Shown here: in pieces, positions 7,746 through 9,433 of the stretch
How the letters are laid out: every line of letters starts with the position of its first letter
Position numbering within the stretch: position 1 is the first letter of the stretch
Source of the DNA: an uncultured Eubacteriales bacterium
GTDB taxonomy: Bacteria; Bacillota; Clostridia; Lachnospirales; Bianqueaceae
Assembly: GCA_900322165.1 (NCBI GenBank)
Contig: ONYR01000352.1
Span: 1 to 9,433 of the forward strand
Direction: 5' to 3'
Length of the DNA: 9,433 nt
Program-made: the position numbers and the translations under genes
The notes under the pieces: generated by a model
Told to the model about the DNA's origin: nothing
The model's input: only the letters and a program-made list of their open reading frames with translations
The model's database searches: none

Positions 7746-7789
7746 AGTCAGCTTGGAAAGGCGAAGCCTCTGTACAAGCTGACTTTTTT
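7746..7789 (+). terminator. Array unit U7, terminator-like hairpin (class B)
   Basis: Perfect 10-bp stem (7746-7755 with 7775-7784), a nested AGGC-GAA-GCCT hairpin at 7759-7769, and six T (7784-7789). This is the cleanest class B terminator form in the array. Confidence 0.6.
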
Positions 7790-7796
7790 CGTGGCG

Positions 7797-7840
7797 AGTC
7801 AGCTTGAGAGAAAAGAGTGACCGTACAAGCTGACTTTTTT
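7797..7840 (+). terminator. Array unit U8, terminator-like hairpin with class A loop
   Basis: Perfect 10-bp stem (7797-7806 with 7826-7835) and six T (7835-7840). The loop is class A (AGAGAAAAGAGTGACCGTA) but the following linker is of class B type, so this unit looks like a recombinant that breaks the A-B alternation. Confidence 0.6.
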
Positions 7841-7899
7841 CATGGCGAGTCAGCTTGAGAGAAAGAAATGCCCGTACAAGCTGACTAATCTGGTTACCC

Positions 7900-7943
7900 A
7901 GTCAGCTTGGAAAGGCAAAACGCTTGTACAAGCTGACTTTTTT
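7900..7943 (+). terminator. Array unit U10, terminator-like hairpin (class B)
   Basis: Perfect 10-bp stem (7900-7909 with 7929-7938) followed by six T (7938-7943). The nested stem AGGC (7913-7916) with GCTT (7922-7925) survives with a G-U pair and a longer AAAAC loop. Confidence 0.6.
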
Positions 7944-8002
7944 CGTGGCAAGTCAGCTTGAGAGAGAAAAGTGCCCGTATAAGCTGACTAATCTAGTTAC
8001 CC

Positions 8003-8046
8003 AGTCAGCTTGGAAAGGCGAAGCCTCTGTACAAGCTGACTTATTT
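8003..8046 (+). terminator. Array unit U12, weakened terminator-like hairpin (class B)
   Basis: Perfect 10-bp stem (8003-8012 with 8032-8041) and the same nested AGGC-GAA-GCCT as U7. The T-tract is broken by an A (TTATTT, 8041-8046), so termination should be weaker than at the other class B units. Confidence 0.4.
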
Positions 8047-8195
8047 CATGGCAAGTCAGCTTGAGAGAGAAAAGTGCCCGTACAAGCTGACTAATCTAGT
8101 TACCCAGTCAGCTTGAGAGAAAGAAGTGCCCGTACAAGCTGACTAGTCAAGCTACCTCATTAGCTATAGAGAAAGAAATGCTGATACAGACTGAC

Positions 8196-8996
8196 TTAAC
8201 GATGCTTTGGAAGAATATATGGGGCCAATAAAGCAGAAAGATAGCGAGTGTTAAGGGGCTTTGAACCTGATTCAAATGATAGGAGAAGTCCGTGACCGAG
8301 CGTTATTCCTTGTGAGGCATACAAGTCAATTCGCCGAAGAGCGTTTGTCAGGTATTCCGGGGAATCAAGCATCCCTAAATGCTCCAAATAGACTTCAGCA
8401 TCGTTTTTTACATCATAGATGGTGAAGTCTGGATGAATAATTGCATTATCAACGTGAAGGGGATATTCATAACGATATGGAATACCCAGTTCAAACAGTT
8501 TATCGGCAATTATCTTTTCTGATTTGGATCGAACTCGTTCTCCGTTATTTGTATAGATTTCAGGATCCGTATCTTGCAATATGGACTCATATTCATGTGA
8601 TTCCAGCCAGATACGGATGCGCTCATCCATAGAAGGCAAGTAAGGAGTAACCAGCTTTCTCCTTTTAGCAGACAATGTATAATATGGATCCTGAGAATCG
8701 TCAAAGGGTGTACTAAGCAGCTGAGTAATCAGTTTTAAACGGCGATTCAGCAGCTTTGAAAACAGGATGGCGTATTCTTTTTGAGCTAGCTGCTGAGCAA
8801 GTGATAATTCTTGTTTGTTAATGTATTTGCCATTATCCGGATAAATGTCAGATACTTGATAGTACTGCTCTTTTTTACTTGTACTGCCGATCCTGAGATG
8901 TCCTTCCGGCCCATGTTCAATGTCGTTGCAAGCGAGACGATGAAGCTTTGCAAGACGTTTTTTCTCTTTAATTAGCATTTCAGTTAATGAATCCAT
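8196..8996 (-). CDS. Probable PD-(D/E)XK-fold nuclease-like protein, function unknown
   Basis: This is a 266-residue soluble protein. The first 130 residues are charged and helical with no recognised domain. The C-terminal half resembles restriction-endonuclease-like domains found in uncharacterised proteins and at the ends of some helicases. It has VRSKSEKIIADKLFELGIPYRYEYPL from 155 with Glu160, HPDFTIYD at 188-195 with Asp190, then VYLEHLGML at 202-210 with Glu205. His206 follows Glu205, so the usual E-x-K lysine is not in its standard place; the E-H-L-G form is seen in this subgroup as I remember it. AGGAGG at 9003-9008 (minus strand) lies 6 nt before the ATG, fixing the start. The gene is visibly more AT-rich than its neighbours, suggesting transfer. 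Its TAA (8196-8198) shares a base with the end of the hairpin array, and it faces xfp. Nuclease activity is an inference; no partner gene is present. Confidence 0.7.
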   Translation of the reverse strand: MDSLTEMLIKEKKRLAKLHRLACNDIEHGPEGHLRIGSTSKKEQYYQVSDIYPDNGKYINKQELSLAQQLAQKEYAILFSKLLNRRLKLITQLLSTPFDDSQDPYYTLSAKRRKLVTPYLPSMDERIRIWLESHEYESILQDTDPEIYTNNGERVRSKSEKIIADKLFELGIPYRYEYPLHVDNAIIHPDFTIYDVKNDAEVYLEHLGMLDSPEYLTNALRRIDLYASQGITLGHGLLLSFESGSKPLNTRYLSALLAPYILPKHR

Positions 8997-9151
8997 GAGT
9001 GCCCTCCTAAAAATAGCCTTTACTATTATTATCGTTCAGAAATATGGAGCGGACCCGAAAAAGAGGCGTTTTAGAAAAATTTTTTATGTAAACAGCATTT
9101 TCATACTTTTGAAGCGAAAAAAGCGTGTGAATCAAAGCAGAAAATGGGCCC
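8997..9151. other. AT-rich intergenic region upstream of the nuclease-like gene
   Basis: 155 nt holding the AGGAGG ribosome binding site of the minus-strand nuclease-like gene and A/T runs. GATAAT-like sequences near its start could be a -10 on the minus strand, but none has a matching -35, so no promoter is called. No clear terminator for the radical SAM gene was found, so readthrough into the nuclease-like gene is possible. Confidence 0.5.
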
Positions 9152-9433
9152 TTATACGGAACCATCCTTTCTGCAATACTCCCTCCACGCATTCAGCACG
9201 GCTTTTTTGTTGGCGGACCATAGTGGGGCGATGAGGTCTTTTTTGGCGCCGTCGCCGGTGAGGCGATGGATGATCAGGTCGGGCGAAATGACTGCAAGGC
9301 AGGCGGCAAGGGCATCGAAATAGGCCTCCATCGACATGACCGGCACGCGGCCGAGGCGGTATTCTTGCTCGAGGTCGGTACCGCGGAGTACGTGAAGTAA
9401 GTGGAACTTGAGCCCGTCCGCGCATCGTCCGTC
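9152..9433 (-). CDS. Radical SAM protein, YhcC/TIGR01212 type, C-terminal part (5' truncated by window)
   Basis: The minus-strand frame is open from the window edge to TAA at 9152-9154, giving 93 residues of the C-terminus. KFHLLHVLRGTDLEQEYRLG, a SMEAYFDAL helix, and DLIIHRLTGDGAKKDLIAPL followed by W-S-x-x-K-K-x-V-L-N match the well-conserved end of the YhcC/YtqA-like radical SAM family (TIGR01212). The CxxxCxxC iron-sulfur motif would lie upstream, outside the window. The biochemical role of this family is not firmly known to me. A GTG at 9344-9346 sits within the conserved stretch and is not the start. Base composition returns to the GC-rich level of the ABC and xfp genes, so the AT-rich nuclease-like gene is flanked on both sides by host-like DNA. 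Confidence 0.88.
   Translation of the reverse strand, partial: DGRCADGLKFHLLHVLRGTDLEQEYRLGRVPVMSMEAYFDALAACLAVISPDLIIHRLTGDGAKKDLIAPLWSANKKAVLNAWREYCRKDGSV

Larger units (their letters stand above)
7437..8196. repeat. Array of 14 clear plus 1 degenerate 39-nt inverted-repeat units, 51/52-nt period
   Basis: Each 39-nt unit is AGTCAGCTTG, a 19-nt loop, then CAAGCTGACT. Starts: 7437, 7488, 7540, 7591, 7643, 7694, 7746, 7797, 7848, 7900, 7951, 8003, 8054, 8106 and a decayed copy near 8158. Successive starts differ by only 51 or 52. Two loop classes occur. Class A (U1, U2, U4, U6, U8, U9, U11, U13, U14) has loops like AGAGAAAGAAATGCCCGTA. Class B (U3, U5, U7, U10, U12) has loops like GAAAGGCGAAGCCTCTGTA with a nested 4-bp stem in most copies. 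Most class A units are followed by a 13-nt linker like AATCTGGTTACCC. Class B units are followed by a 12-nt linker like TTTTTCGTGGCG. An A-B dimer of 103 nt therefore recurs five times. No open reading frame runs through it. It fills nearly all of the 821 nt between two convergent genes. The function is unknown: a terminator array, a REP/BIME-like palindrome cluster or protein-binding array are the options. Confidence 0.95.

Noticed and set aside
7437..8196. CRISPR array
   Set aside because: The 12-13-nt linkers and 19-nt loops are shared among units instead of being unique, the repeats have long internal variable loops, and no cas gene is present.
7437..8196. Integron attC cassette array
   Set aside because: The linkers contain GTTAC, but there are no GTTRRRY/RYYYAAC core sites, no cassette genes between units and no integrase.
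7437..8196. Tandem repeats encoding a repetitive protein
   Set aside because: The 51/52-nt alternation gives a 103-nt dimer that is not a multiple of three, and no long reading frame crosses the array on either strand.
9132..9425. Arg/Pro-rich minus-strand frame near the right edge
   Set aside because: It overlaps the radical SAM C-terminus in another frame and has no conserved features.

Overview
The window looks like chromosomal DNA of a moderately GC-rich Bacillota, possibly an Erysipelotrichales-type gut fermenter. This placement is an inference from strong AGGAGG-type ribosome binding sites, sigma-A-like promoters, short ATGA gene overlaps and protein character. No rRNA or other taxonomic marker is present.

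Layout. (1) Positions 1-3677 (+) hold the end of an operon: the C-terminal part of an unrecognised beta-rich protein, an ABC ATPase, and two ABC-2-type permeases. The last three genes are joined by 4-nt ATGA overlaps and clearly encode one export complex of unknown substrate. (2) A 14-bp stem with T-tracts on both sides (3724-3758) serves as a shared terminator between this operon and a convergent AraC-family regulator (3745-4791, -). (3) The regulator is divergent from xfp (4996-7374, +), a full-length thiamine-diphosphate phosphoketolase. Their intergenic region holds recognisable promoters for both genes and a repeated CGTTTTTG octamer that could be the regulator's site. (4) Positions 7437-8196 carry the most unusual element: 14 clear copies plus one degenerate copy of a 39-nt inverted-repeat unit, spaced at a strict 51/52-nt rhythm. 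Two hairpin classes mostly alternate (a 103-nt dimer), and about half the hairpins are followed by T-tracts on the + strand only. (5) An AT-richer gene (8196-8996, -) encodes a probable PD-(D/E)XK-fold nuclease-like protein. Its stop codon overlaps the last base of the final degenerate unit. (6) The window ends in the C-terminus of a YhcC/TIGR01212-type radical SAM protein (9152-9433, -), cut by the window edge.

Functional reading. Xfp generates acetyl phosphate from xylulose 5-phosphate or fructose 6-phosphate, and the divergent AraC protein, which has a sugar-sensing-type architecture, is a natural candidate regulator. The hairpin array lies between the convergent 3' ends of xfp and the nuclease-like gene. 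It can be read as an unusually elaborate one-way transcription barrier, as a REP/BIME-like palindrome array, or as an RNA/DNA element belonging with the nuclease-like gene. The sequence alone does not decide between these, but the regular spacing, the compensatory changes and the two mutually exclusive folding registers argue that it is a structured, maintained element rather than random repeats.
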